DNA of 20,257 nucleotides from Gracilariopsis chorda (GCA_003194525.1 NBIV01000488.1:1-20257); one strand, 5' to 3'; shown: positions 9,118 to 18,864, numbered from the stretch's first letter. Made by a program: numbers and translations. The notes: generated from the sequence alone by a model not told the origin.

Positions 9118-9685
9118 GATGGTCTATACGAACATTTTGAAAATCGCCACAGCGTTGAAGGCAATTCTATTTAATGGAAATTCCCCACAATTAAGGCAGT
9201 TCACGCCAGAGCAATCGAAAGCGTTTAACTCTTTGAAGGAGTTTTTCAAGCCAGCATCGTTCATATGCTTACCAAAACTGGGACTTCTGTACTCCGTGGA
9301 CACAGACTAGAAAAGATACCAGGTGGTTTTTGCTCTTTTCGAAACCACCCCGCATGGGTACCGAAAGCAAATTGGTTATTGCTCATCCTCGCTTAATGTC
9401 CAGGAGCAGAATTATTTCGTGTGGGAGAAAGAGTGTCTCGCCGTCGTGTGGGCGCTTTCCACCTTACGCTCCTATCTCATTAGAGTTCATTTTATTCTGT
9501 ACACACATCAGTTTCCGTTGAGGTGGTTAGTGAGTATCTCTGATCCGTCGGGCCCCTTTATGCGCTGGAGATTCCCCCTTTCCTTATATGACTACCGAGT
9601 CATATACAAAGAGGGTGCACTGAACACCCAGGCCAACGCTTTGTCGCGTTCTCCCACAAATAGGGAGGGAAGCAGTCCAATCTGA
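9118..9685 (+). pseudogene. RNase H domain with altered catalytic residues
   Basis: RNase H removes the RNA strand during reverse transcription. A single frame covers it: FTPEQSKAFNSLKEF (about 9209), YSVDTD with the first catalytic Asp (about 9290), a TAG at 9308-9310, then IGYCSSSLN, NYFVWEKECLAVVWAL (catalytic Glu near 9430), the strand before the third catalytic residue, and LSLYDYRVIYKEGALN. At the third site the usual Asp is His (THQ, CAT at 9506-9508). At the fourth, in the ADALSR-type box, the residue is Asn (AAC at 9635-9637; NALSRSP). Two of the four catalytic carboxylates are thus gone, and the enzyme could not be active even without the stop. Confidence 0.93.
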
Positions 9686-10081
9686 AGATGACGACATTCC
9701 ATGCTTTGCGGCCAAAGAACCGGATGATCCGGAGTAGAGATTCAAATAATGGTCAGAAGAGTGGGATAAGGATGCTGACTTCAACAATTTACTGGCATCC
9801 TGTGAGACCCCTGAGAACCCCTTACTGGGACGTTTTGTACGGGTTTTCTCGTAGGTCTTATTCCGAGAACAGATCGGTGATCCCTTCCGTATCAGGATTC
9901 GTGCCCTTCTAAACTGTAGTGGAGACCCCCCATTCCCGGTGAGTGGTAAAGGCCACCTCTTTCTGTTGGCCGAAGCCCGCCCAGAGATTGCGTTACCTCA
10001 TTCTTTGCCGTCACTGCTATTGCATTTCTCCCATTATGCGAGGCTTGATGGCCACGTAGGTGAGAGAAGCTCTACTTCATA
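9686..10081 (+). pseudogene. RNase H-integrase linker and integrase zinc-binding part
   Basis: In one frame an acidic linker (SEDDDIPCFAAKEPDDPE, near 9677-9735) is followed by stops, then by FREQIGDPFRIRIRALLNC, a weak match to the helix before the integrase N-domain. Next come LPSLLLHFSHYARLDGHVGE (about 9999-10064), holding the paired histidines of the HHCC zinc module. This frame stops at a TAA at 10080-10082, and the cysteine half continues in the next frame. An open frame in another phase (9688-9912, 74 codons) covers the same bases and looks like a shadow. Confidence 0.75.
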
Positions 10082-10756
10082 ATGCGAAAGGCTTTCTACT
10101 GGCCCGTCATGGTGGTTGATTGCTACGAAACAGTGCGATGTTTGATGGATTGCTCGAAGAATCGGGTGAAACTTTGCAGGGATGCGCAAAACATTTATTC
10201 ATTTTCAGCAAAGGCACCACTACAGTTTACCGCAGTTAATATTCTGGGACCTTTCGTTTCTACGAAGAGAGGAAACAAGTTCCTACTTGTAATCACTGAT
10301 TTGCTTTCAAAGCTTGCTCGGACTGTCCTTCTTCCAAGAATTACAGCTGTGGCGGTCGCTAAGGCTATGCTAACACACTATAAATTTGTCTACGGTCCTC
10401 TTGTGGATGTGCTCTCGAATAACGCGAAAAAGATTGTGTCAAAGTTATTCCAGGATTTTTGTCGCATTCGTGACGTAAAAAACGTGTTCGAGACTACGGA
10501 TCATCTCAATTTTAATGGACAAGTCGGACTGTTTAACTGGATTTTGTTGGCTTTCCTCTTTTTTGACGTTGCTAACCACCCGAAAACTTGGGATTTGTAC
10601 TATATAGATGCGTTAAGATTTCCATACAATAAGCAAGTATACCGGACTACGGGAGTATCACCCTTCGAACTGGTTCTATCTCGTTCACGACCTCCTGTGA
10701 CGTTGAAATCCCAGCCCACCTTGGATAATTTCCCATCAGGGGGTCACTATAACTAG
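10082..10756 (+). pseudogene. Integrase core, all three DDE positions replaced
   Basis: Integrase inserts the DNA copy into the host chromosome. This is the longest open frame in the window (224 codons). It starts with FYWPVMVVD and VRCLMDCSKNRVKL, the second half of the HHCC module, in which one of the two expected Cys is not at its usual place. The catalytic core follows: LQFTAVNILGPF (first Asp replaced by Asn, AAT 10238-10240), NKFLLVITDLLSKL, VYGPLVDVLSNNAKK (second Asp replaced by Asn, AAT 10418-10420), NVFETTDHLNFNGQVGLFN (Glu replaced by Gly, GGA 10526-10528), then RTTGVSPFELVLSR. Both Asp-to-Asn changes are G-to-A transitions. The frame is intact in length, yet the protein could not be catalytic. 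Confidence 0.95.
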
Positions 10757-11110
10757 TATAGGAAGTAATGGTTTACCAAGCTGATCCACGCCGCTTAGGA
10801 GTCAATTGAAACCACGGAAGCCGCATACAAGCAGTATTTCGACGCTAGTCTACGACGTAGTACTCCTCGCTTACAGGCTACTAAGCATATCTTCATAAGG
10901 AAGGAATATTACAATGCGGAAATGGAGAAACGCCAAAAGCTCTGGCCTGTCGTAGATGGTCCATTCAAAGTTATATCGGTTAACTCCGACATTGTCGAGG
11001 TAGAAATTTGCGATACACACGAGCAGATTTCCCGCGATTGTGTGGTGCCTGCCCCTGTTCCCTCGACTGAGAACATCCTGGATACAGGGAAACCCATCTA
11101 TACGGACTCA
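10757..11110 (+). pseudogene. Integrase C-terminal part with GPF motif
   Basis: After the core the reading resumes past a TAG near 10798: AAYKQYFDASLRR, FIRKEYYNAEME, then KLWPVVDGPFKVISV with the GP(Y/F) module at 10958-10966, and the beta-strand segment DIVEVEICDTHEQISRDCV. This SH3-like module binds DNA in Ty3/Gypsy integrases. The frame remains open to 11299 but has no recognisable content after about 11110. I see no chromodomain. Confidence 0.85.
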
Positions 11111-13289
11111 TTAACGCCAGAGACCCCCGGAATAAATACAACCTCTTTCTTTTACATCTCACTAGGGGCCTCTCAGAATTACCGTTTTTTCGGAGTTTCC
11201 GGCTCAGTCAGATCGTTCAGGTCGTTATGGACCTTTATGTACTCTTACCCGTACCGCCCATTTGGCCAGCATTTACAACTGCCATGCTGGATACCCTAGT
11301 GCTATTTCGCTTGCTCCCTCTAAGGAAGGGAAAGGGAACTATCACTCTGGTAGAAATACATAACCGGTATGACCAGATTCAAACCGTGAGACACCGAGAA
11401 GTGTTGGAAAACTTCGTCAGCTGGACTAACTCAAATTTAATTCGGCTCTCCCTACAAAGGTGCATCTCGGTCCACACCACTGAATCAGGATAATGTCCTT
11501 AATCAGGAGCGTATTTGTACATTTTTCGGAAACCTTTTACGAGGGTGTAGTCGCAGAACCCTCGTCAACGGAGTTTCCAGCCACATCGGATTCTTCATCA
11601 TCCACATGCTTGGTGGTGGGCCATGCAAGTGTTGGAATACCAGCGACAGTGGGCAATGAAGATACCCTCTTCAGGGAAAATCGCAGTAACCCACCTCTTG
11701 GACCTCCGTGCTTTGGCTGTACAGTGCTAGAAATGCCAATTGTTCCAAACAGGACTGTTGGGTGAACATTCGAGACTGGTTTGCTGAAGTTCCTGTGCAA
11801 TAACCGTAGTATACCAAGCGTATCCGATAAATCCAACTTCTTCCCAAGAGTTAAACCAGTCGTCCTTGATGATCCACCTCTCGAAGAAGACATTCTTAGA
11901 GATAGGTCGACAGTGGTTAGCACGATGCGGAAAATAGGTAATTAGTGAAAAAGTTGTAGAGGATATAGCTTCTACATTTAATTCTTAGTTCCTACGATCC
12001 CGCTTTTATAGTCAGATTTTGTACTCTGAACTACGTGAACAGAATGAAATTGTCCTGTGCAGCCGTGATCCATTTTGGCAGTTACTCTCCACCCATACTC
12101 ATTTATGTCCTGTTTGCAAACCTCTGAGATGATTGGCCTGCAAACTCTATAGTCGTAAATAAGCAGCCTTTCGCTTATGTTAGACGAAAACTGCTGCCTG
12201 CACATTTTTCGTCCGACAGGAAAGATCTTCCATGGTGTCTTGTGAGCGCATTTGCGCTTTCCAAGAGGGGATCGCCACATTCATGAATGTTCATCATAAA
12301 AGACATCACAGCTGAAGTAAAGATAAATTTCCCGAAAAGGGTTTCCATGGCGCCAGCTGTACGCGCCCTATATGGGAATTTGATGGAACACAATGAAGCA
12401 CCGGAAGTAACCGCCGGATACTGGGTGCCAGCACAGCAACGCTCGCGACGTCCGGAAAGTGTAATGCTCTTGCCATGGGAGGTGAATCGCATGAGCGTTC
12501 AGAGCAACGTACCATGAGAGTCAAGGGCACGCACAGAGGTAGTGCCCTACGCCCCAACCACCATGCAACGTGGAAAGCACTACCAGGGTGTGATCTCGGG
12601 AGCCACACCAAAACGGCAAGATGCCTGCAAGCTTGCCGTTTGACAGGAATACCGTCAAAGGAGGACTGGGGACCCTCGCAGTCTAGCAGTACGATAAGAA
12701 TAACGAGAAATCAACGGCAACCATTCCAGAAAGAAACCCTCTTAAGGGATATCGTTCTGCACTCTGCACTGCCCCGACCGAGCAAAGCCGTCAGATATCC
12801 GTTGCATACCGATATCTATTTGAGGGAGATTGTCTCGTATCACGTGCAACGTCTGCCGAGTGAGGTCAAATCAACATTGCAAGCCCGGCAATTTTACTAA
12901 TTAGAGTTTGCCTTTGACACAATAGTCGGGCTCTTTTGGAACCAGAAATGTATTCTAATATGCAGCGTCCGTTACAAGTGATGCAACCCAGAATGGCATA
13001 CCATGGAACCAAATGAAAACTTCCCAAGTTCAAAGATGGTCCAGTACCACAGCAACGCGGGAGCCGTGACTCCAGCACCGCTTGGCAATACCCAAGTGGA
13101 ATGAAATTGCCGCGAAGGCAAAGAAGACATAGGCTAAGAGTACCACTTTCCCAAGGACGCCGTGCAGGACGAGGCTTAACGTGAGAAACCCAGTCTAAAC
13201 GGGAATTTCTACTTCAGAAGCCTGTCGCTTCTGTAACGTTACTACACTAAATTACTGGGTAAACCAGGGAAACAACGCAGGGTACTGGA
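11111..13289. other. Unassigned 2.2 kb after integrase
   Basis: Several open frames of 75-140 codons occur on both strands, none recognisable. Plus: 11493-11765 (Ser/Thr/Pro-rich middle), 12287-12517, 12475-12900. Minus: 11537-11923, 11978-12280 (Cys- and Lys-rich, with several Cys and His), 12175-12492, 12866-13078. If the Gypsy element ended normally, its polypurine tract and 3' LTR would lie here, but nothing matches copy A. The stretch may be a separate insertion or the element's own 3' untranslated sequence decayed past recognition. Confidence 0.4.
12611..12641. repeat. Perfect 10-bp inverted repeat, 11-nt loop
   Basis: AAACGGCAAG at 12611-12620 is the exact reverse complement of CTTGCCGTTT at 12632-12641. 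No feature nearby explains it. In 2 kb one such close perfect pair could arise by chance, so this is only noted. Confidence 0.5.
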
Positions 13290-15072
13290 CTACATGTTCA
13301 ACGTCTCCCCATCATTTGAGGTACTAACATCCACAGGGCGGTACGAAAATGCATCCGAGATCGCGGTGACCTCACCCAGGACTTGGGCAGCGCTTAAACC
13401 CGATCCGCGGAGAAAGCGGGCAGTGACACTGCTTTCAGTGACCGTACCCATGCCAGAGAATGAAGGCCCAGCACTCGCTGTTGAATTACTGGGGAGTGGA
13501 AATGCCGTCTGGGTAGATTCGTCCACCACTATGTTGGCAGTATCTAGCTCCATATTCCCCGGTTCTACGGGTTCGTTATGGACCATTGGAACATCCCCAG
13601 TATGTGCACGGTAATAGTCATACTACTCGACATAAACAATTAGGTGGTCCTCTGCCACGTACGGCGGTACGTGGCAGAGTACCCTCGCTTCCTCGGAGGG
13701 ACTCTCATGGACCTCCCAAAGGTCAGAGTATATAAATGCTCCTGCGAGAGTGGTGTTTCTGCCAAGACCGGGGCTTGGGAGACCACCATAAATACCGTCG
13801 AGTCGACCGCCCTGCTCCAGCAGGATCTCGCTAAAGTCAATACTGTCGATCTAAGCAAGTAATTGGCAGGTTTTCATTGTTGGCATAACTTCCAAGGGTG
13901 AAAATGAGTTCCAAGTCGCGAATAGCGGCCTGGATATGCGGTTGGATAAACCATAGTCCGTACTGGTCAAAAGCCTCAGCAAGGATGTACGATGTCTTGT
14001 AGGGAGCCCATTTGGTGAACATTATAGACTTAAGCCATGACTGATGATCGTGAATCAGGAAAGGGCGGAGGTGCATGAATGCCGGTTGGAGCTCGATGTA
14101 GCGACCTCGGCCTGCCTCTTGGAATCGTCAACATTCGGTGATTGCAACGCACCGACCATGTCGGTGACGGGGAGCAATCTGCTCAATCTCCAACTTTTGA
14201 TACTGGACAAAGTAACGGAGTAGGGATTGCCATAGAAGCTGGTATTGGATGAAGGTTTGGAGGACGTTGAACCGCGATTGCAGGGAAGGTACCGGACCTC
14301 AGCCCAAAGAATCACGCATTCCAAACATAGGACGTCCTGTCGAGCCACAGGACAGTTCTTCCAGCGAGGGATTCATGTTAGGCCATACGCTCGCCGTAAC
14401 TGATCTCACCGCTCGTGTGGAATAGGCTGAATTCAAAGCCATAACTGGCGGGAACCGGAGACCCGAAAGGACCCTGGCTCTGCCGTTGGTATCCAATCCG
14501 TATCAGCGTTGCATGAGCTGCAATCCTTACGTCTCCCGCGTTTCTTTAGATATGATACACCGTGAATCGCGATCCAATGCCGCCAATCGCAAAAAGAGGT
14601 GATTAAGTTGGCCAACTCACCGAGTAGGGTGTCGGAACCATTCACGTATTCAGATACCAATTCCTCATCGAGGGCAGCGACTATATGGAACTACGTCGAA
14701 AGCCGGAGCTGGGAGACATGACTACGAATCATCGGGTTTAACCCTACGAGTGCTTCATACGACTGCCAATTCTTTGCAGGGGTTAGTTGCGAAGGAGCCA
14801 CTGCTGGTGAAAGTGGGAATCTATGCCAGAACCGTTCTCCAATGCTGGCCTGCTGTGCTGGAATTCAACTCCTTCGCGGCAGGGATACTTACCGATAACA
14901 GGCTTTGAATTTCCGGAGTGTACTCGGTCCCAGAGATTGAGTTGTATTGTTCATATTTACGGTTGAAAGGGTCGGCTCTGAGTCAGTTGTGTTGGAGGAT
15001 GACGCATGTACAGTTATAGAAGGATACGTTACTGGGTTCGCAGAAGGCTGTGCCTCTGAGGTAGAGGTTTAA
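13290..15072 (-). pseudogene. Decayed minus-strand coding-like block of unknown family (possibly gag)
   Basis: Read on the minus strand, three successive frames look coding. From 15072 to 14433, 213 codons carry three stops: a Ser/Thr-rich start (VTYPSITVHASSSNTTDSEP), then SYEALVGLNPMIRSHVSQL and a helical run, HIVAALDEELVSEYVNGSD followed by LLGELANLITSFCDWRHW. From 14298 to 13837, 153 codons carry one TGA (14128-14130): VLQTFIQYQLLWQSLLRYF, YIELQPAFMHLRPFLIHDH, KWAPYKTSYILAEAFDQYG. From 13625 to 13290, 112 open codons are Ser/Thr/Pro-rich. A disordered start, helical middle and disordered end is Gag-like, but there is no zinc knuckle, protease or RT nearby on this strand. Composition on the plus strand at 13294-13862 is also coding-like, so the last part is uncertain. 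Family not recognised. Confidence 0.5.
13650..13679. repeat. Perfect 13-bp hairpin with 4-nt loop
   Basis: CTCTGCCACGTAC at 13650-13662 is the exact reverse complement of GTACGTGGCAGAG at 13667-13679, with GGCG between. It lies in a gap between two of the coding-like minus-strand frames. Perfect arms of this length in otherwise decayed sequence suggest a recent or maintained structure, for example a small foldback or a footprint of a DNA transposon. No function is visible. Confidence 0.75.
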
Positions 15073-15604
15073 ATTATTGACCTGGAAATGCATGGTCGTT
15101 TATCACCCATCTTTCGCTTGGATTCACCCACCTCCGTGGTTGCCTACCCCACTAAGGAGTGGGATGTGAAGTGCAACTCCCTCAAAGAGGTATTCTTGGC
15201 ATTTGGTTGGCTTCCCGAATGTTTTGGTAATGTACCTATTGCATGAAATATCGCCACTAAAAGTGGATTGGAAACCTGGGAAACGGAAGAGACAATTAGC
15301 GACTGGCCACAGTAGTGAGCGTGAACCACCAGTTTGGCGTAATTCTAGTTCATGTCATTTATTTATTACATTCATTTCTGAGATGGGTAGTACTTAAGGC
15401 GTTGAATAATTGCCACTGCACCAGTAAAACTTCCCTAAAAAGAGACCACAACGTCGGGAGTGGGCTCTAGAACTCACCAATTTTGCATGCTCTCTATACC
15501 TCCGGGGCGGGACGTACCATAGTTTAAAGGACGTTCTTCCCCATGGCCCATCTAAACGAACCCAATATCAAAACTGGTATTCCAATTAACTCAGTATACG
15601 CTGT
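15073..15604. other. No gene seen
   Basis: About 530 bases with short open frames only (15203-15397 plus, 15144-15329 minus), neither recognisable. The last 150 bases before the TATA box contain CCAAT at 15477-15481 and 15551-15555 and could be promoter sequence for the segment downstream, but this rests on motif presence alone. Confidence 0.4.
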
Positions 15605-15743
15605 TATATAAGGGCTATATGCCCACTCTGCGGTTTGTTTTAGTCACTCTTCTTACCAAGCCTCTTCTCGCTCGTTCCTTACTTTCCTCTCTTCCTTCTT
15701 CTCTTATTACTGTGACTTCCCGCCATCCGCAGCTCCTGTTTAC
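15605..15743 (+). promoter_or_regulatory. TATA box followed by pyrimidine-rich leader
   Basis: TATATAAG lies at 15605-15612, the same octamer as the TATA box of copy A at 5459-5466. From about 15636 to 15723 the plus strand is almost all C and T (cctctcttccttcttctc and similar), a form typical of transcription start regions and leaders in many protists and plants. The first ATG is at 15744 and the frame aligned with copy A begins at 15757. The sequence upstream of the TATA does not align with repeat A or C by eye. Confidence 0.45.
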
Positions 15744-16035
15744 ATGAGCCACTTACGTGGAAACAAGACCTCTTCCGAGTATCCCCACCAACACACACCG
15801 CTTCCGCGGATACGGGATTATTGCCTCAAACTCCCTGGGCAATTCACGACATGCAGCTTCGGCTTTACAACCGGAAATAGTCGTGCCACATCTGGGTGGT
15901 CTCTGCCAATCCTTGTAAACCTGCAATGAGGGAAGATCCCCATCGTCTTTCGGTGTTCTTTTACTCACGGACATTACACCACATTCAAGTAACACTTTTG
16001 CCGTAACGTCCTCAATATATTCAGAAAATGATTGA
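15725..16035 (+). repeat. Diverged partial copy of 5480-5730
   Basis: Nucleotide similarity of roughly 65-70% by eye runs from about 15725 to 15990 against about 5480-5730, with small gaps. Anchors are tggaaacaagacctctt against tggaaatcgtacctctt, the CACACACAC stretch, tagtcgtgccacatctggg against tagtcatgccagctctggg, and the block from gcaatgaggg to cggacattacaccaca. The frame matching 5506 begins at GTG 15757 and stops at TAA 15916-15918; it is open again from 15919 to 16032. This is the 5' part of another copy of the same element family, in the same orientation; the ATG is GTG here. Confidence 0.6.
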
Positions 16036-17095
16036 AAAGCGTTTAGTACCGCGTGGGCTCCACTGAAATGTTGGTTGGTGGATAATGGGATAAGACGCTC
16101 TTTAGAAGGGTTTTCTGGTACTTGATTGTTTTTAGGTGACGTTGGCTACCATCCGCTTTAGCGTAGCACCACTATAGCGGGAACTCGGTTCCAGTGGGCA
16201 TCCGGAGGTGCCGTACGACCGAATTTATAGGTACACGTATGTTCCGGTTGGTGCAGCACTGATGTTGATTTTAGGTATTTTTGTTAGATCGCTTTTGCTG
16301 TCACGATTGACTGTCACGGACCCGCCCACTTTCTAATAATTATTAGGTTGAGCTCAAGCCATTGCAATAAAGGTCCTGGGTCAACGGAGGGTTTCTGGCT
16401 CTGATTGTTTCGCCTCTGCGAATTTTCACCTTTAGTGGAGATACGCCGCAATGTTACGACACGAAATACGTCCTTGCGTCTTTGATACGAACGATACCTA
16501 GTTCTTTCGGAGCTCTGTACTGTACTCGCTCCTTGTACTGGATTCTTTTTGTACATCTCGTGTGTTTTGCCAACTCCTGTGGCTTTCCCTCCCTTTTGGG
16601 GTTATTCCTTGCCGTTGAGCGGCTGCTCACAATTCCGGACACCGATGTCCTTTCACCATCTCTATGAGCTGTCTTTCTCTATGTCAAAGTCTTCTTGGTC
16701 ACATGCTCACTATTTAGTATAGCCCAACGTATCTTCTACGTGCTGAGACCATGCATGTCGTGCCGTTCTACTGCAGTAGCTTTTTTTGCTGTACTCCTCA
16801 CACCGAAAAAAGATCCCGAACGTTTTTATGACTCTTCTCTTCTAATTTCGGCCTGAGAGGTAACATTACAGACTGGCCTCCAGGCTTAGACCCTTAACAG
16901 TCTTGGAAGACTTAGAAAATCTCTCTCATTCGAGGTTTGGAACCCATAGTTTTGGGGTTTATCACTTCTTAAAATTTTCTTTGCCCAACTTGTCGGTTCT
17001 CTTGAATTCTACCATTGCATCGGTCTTTTCTAGTCAGGACATTCACAAACCTATATAATACCTGCAATAAGACTGGCGCTGGAGAGCCTCTCTAA
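16036..17095. other. No gene seen in this 1 kb
   Basis: If 15725-16035 is the 5' end of a second element, this would be its internal sequence. I find no alignment with 5730-6600 and no domain. One plus-strand frame near 16200-16330 encodes a hydrophobic run (YVPVGAALMLILGIFV) that could be chance. A 61-codon frame at 16482-16667 and minus frames at 16314-16642 are unrecognised. Plus-strand T-rich stretches are frequent. Confidence 0.4.
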
Positions 17096-17419
17096 TCGTC
17101 GAAGGTTTCTTGTCGCAAACGGTCACCTACAGGTGAACGAAATTCTTCCAAGCCAGCAAAAGAAGCTAAGCAGCCTCCGAGCCCACCTTCGGCAGCCGAA
17201 GCTAGTGGCGCAAAACTGGGAAGTGCAGTTGCTCCAGTTCCACCTCAGACGACGTTTTCCGCTGACATTCCACGCTCTACGGCTGTCAAGGAGCATCTCC
17301 GCCAGTTATGGAATGTTGAGGTCCCCATTTCGTATGATTTAGATTCATTTTGCCAGAAGGTAGAAAATCTACTTTCCGCGATTATTTTGCACATCTCCGT
17401 ATCCAACGTGCTGATTTGA
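17096..17419 (+). pseudogene. Ala/Pro/Ser-rich open segment lacking a start codon
   Basis: After a TAA at 17093-17095 a plus-strand frame stays open for 107 codons to TGA 17417-17419 without any ATG. It encodes a basic start (SCRKRSPTGERNSSKPAKEA), a Pro/Ala/Ser-rich linker (KQPPSPPSAAEASGAKLG, AVAPVPPQTTFSADIPRS) and a helical segment (TAVKEHLRQLWNVEVPISYD). The clean shift from low-complexity linker to helix is more protein-like than neighbouring frames. Near 17350 the sense passes to the adjacent frame (17350-17664), which begins RKSTFRDYFAHLRIQRADLKY and becomes hydrophobic and Cys-rich after about 17500. Possible identities are a decayed Gag N-terminus of the second element or an exon of a host gene. 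I recognise no family. Confidence 0.4.
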
Positions 17420-18054
17420 AGTATTCGTCTACAAACTTATTCTTGTCGCAAGCGGACCAATACTTTTTATTGTTCAAGCCGTTGCGGCTCCGTGCATCTT
17501 GTTCTCATGGAATAAACATCACACAAGTTTTTTCTTCTGCGCTACCTCCCGGCTTGTACCATTTTTGTTTCAGGCTCCCCCCATTTATGTATCAGGGGTG
17601 TTGTTCAGGCGTGCTTCAGAGACTACTAACATCCTGCATCCTACTAGAAAATGCGAACCCATAAACGAACATACGGTTTTAAATAGATGAGAGAGCAGTA
17701 ACACGTTTCGCTTTATGATGTTTGCTTTTAGGGGTTACTGTGTATAGCTTTTCTTCGGTTTACTAGTCTCAAATCTTTACATTGCAGCCACGGCTACCCA
17801 CTTTTTGTGCTATGTTCGCTCTGTTCTGTCTATGAACTTTTATAAACGCTCGAGCACCACTGAACAAACCGTTTCTGTGTAGCGGATTCTATACGATTAG
17901 GAAGCTTGCACACAGTGGCTTTCTCTTTCACTGCTACGAAAACGCTTGCAGCGTAGTTCCTGCTCTGAAAATGTATACACTCACCTCACGCAACCAGCCG
18001 TTCTACCGCTTACATTATGTGCAAAAACCATCACACTGTTTGGTCTCGCTACGC
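17420..18054. other. No supported gene up to repeat copy C
   Basis: The frame 17350-17664 extends into this stretch with no recognisable domain. From 17665 to 18054 I see nothing. No polypurine tract precedes the TGTAG start of copy C, which speaks mildly against copy C being the intact 3' LTR of an element on its left. Confidence 0.4.
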
Positions 18055-18848
18055 TGTAGTGTAATGCACCAATCGGGAGACCAGCCGCTATCAGCGGAGC
18101 TAACAGCAGGCAGAGTCTGGCAGAAAGAGGCTACCAGGCTTAGAATGGTTTCAATTCTGAGCTCGGTTCTATGCTTCCAACTGACGTACGACTACTTGGC
18201 GATGCCCGCCGCTCCCAAAAGAGCAAGCGTCTAATAAGTAACGTATAGGAGTCTACAAGAGACCTATGGGTAGACCAGGAACGTCACATATCGACGGAGA
18301 GCGTGAGCATAGCCCCGAGATTGCACCAGCGCACAGATGAGGGCCTACGCTTGCGTTGTGTACGACGCTTCGACCGAACACACAACGAGTGGCGACTGGA
18401 GGGCAGGGTATCCCTGAGACTACGCCAGAGCCCAAACGTGCACATGTGCTACGGCTGTGCCGTCTGGCACTCAAAGTGAGAGATGTTCACTAACCGGTTC
18501 GCGTCCGCACCCAAGTATCGGGGTCGATACAGTACGTCAGCAGTCTACTCAGACGGTAGGGTTAATGGTAGCCCAATGAGCTAAGTGACAGCACAACGCG
18601 CACTAACGGCTGTGATAGGCCAAAAGTGAACAGGACTAAACGGGTAGTACCCAGCGAGTGTGGCACACGAGGTGGATCTCAATTTTAGTTGCGCAGACTA
18701 ACGCCTGTATGGTCTGCGTCGACACGAGAATACGTCGAGAAGAAATTGTGTTTCAATACCAGAATTAGAGTTCTGAAGCCACGAAGAGTGCGGCGGACTT
18801 TGCTTAGAAGCAGGAGCATGAGCTTGGCACACTATTATGGCCAGCCAC

Positions 18849-18864
18849 TACGACAGCTGTCGTA
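18849..18864. promoter_or_regulatory. Perfect 16-bp palindrome in repeat copy C
   Basis: TACGACAGCTGTCGTA equals its own reverse complement. Copy A has one central difference. A dyad-symmetric transcription factor site is the simplest reading. Confidence 0.45.

Larger units (their letters stand above)
4441..11110 (+). mobile_element. Degenerate Ty3/Gypsy LTR retrotransposon, plus strand
   Basis: The order protease, reverse transcriptase, RNase H, integrase, with integrase last, is the defining order of Ty3/Gypsy elements; Ty1/copia elements have integrase before RT. All four domains are recognisable, with an upstream gag-like region and an LTR-like repeat before it. The element is dead: I count at least eight in-frame stops from protease to integrase and several frameshifts (near 7440-7480, 8760, 9118, 10080). 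Catalytic residues in protease, RNase H and integrase are changed. No 3' LTR lies directly after integrase. Copy C of the LTR-like repeat at 18055 may be the partner LTR displaced by later insertions, or an independent copy. Confidence 0.9.

Noticed and set aside
11111..11500. Possible chromodomain after the integrase GPF module, as in chromoviruses
   Set aside because: I looked for the aromatic cage and W-x-P-type end in three frames and found nothing convincing.
11978..12280. Minus-strand Cys/Lys-rich frame that recalls the N-terminal zinc-binding part of MULE-type transposases
   Set aside because: The Cys and His spacing does not match a motif I can name, the catalytic DDE core is absent nearby, and the frame is only 100 codons.
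12475..12900. 141-codon plus-strand open frame
   Set aside because: No domain, no promoter, composition like translated non-coding DNA, and overlapped by similar frames on the other strand.
13294..13862. Plus-strand frames (13294-13614 and 13644-13862) as genes
   Set aside because: They look fairly protein-like, but they are short, in different frames and without domains, and the minus strand gives a longer coherent block with its neighbours. The strand call here stays uncertain.
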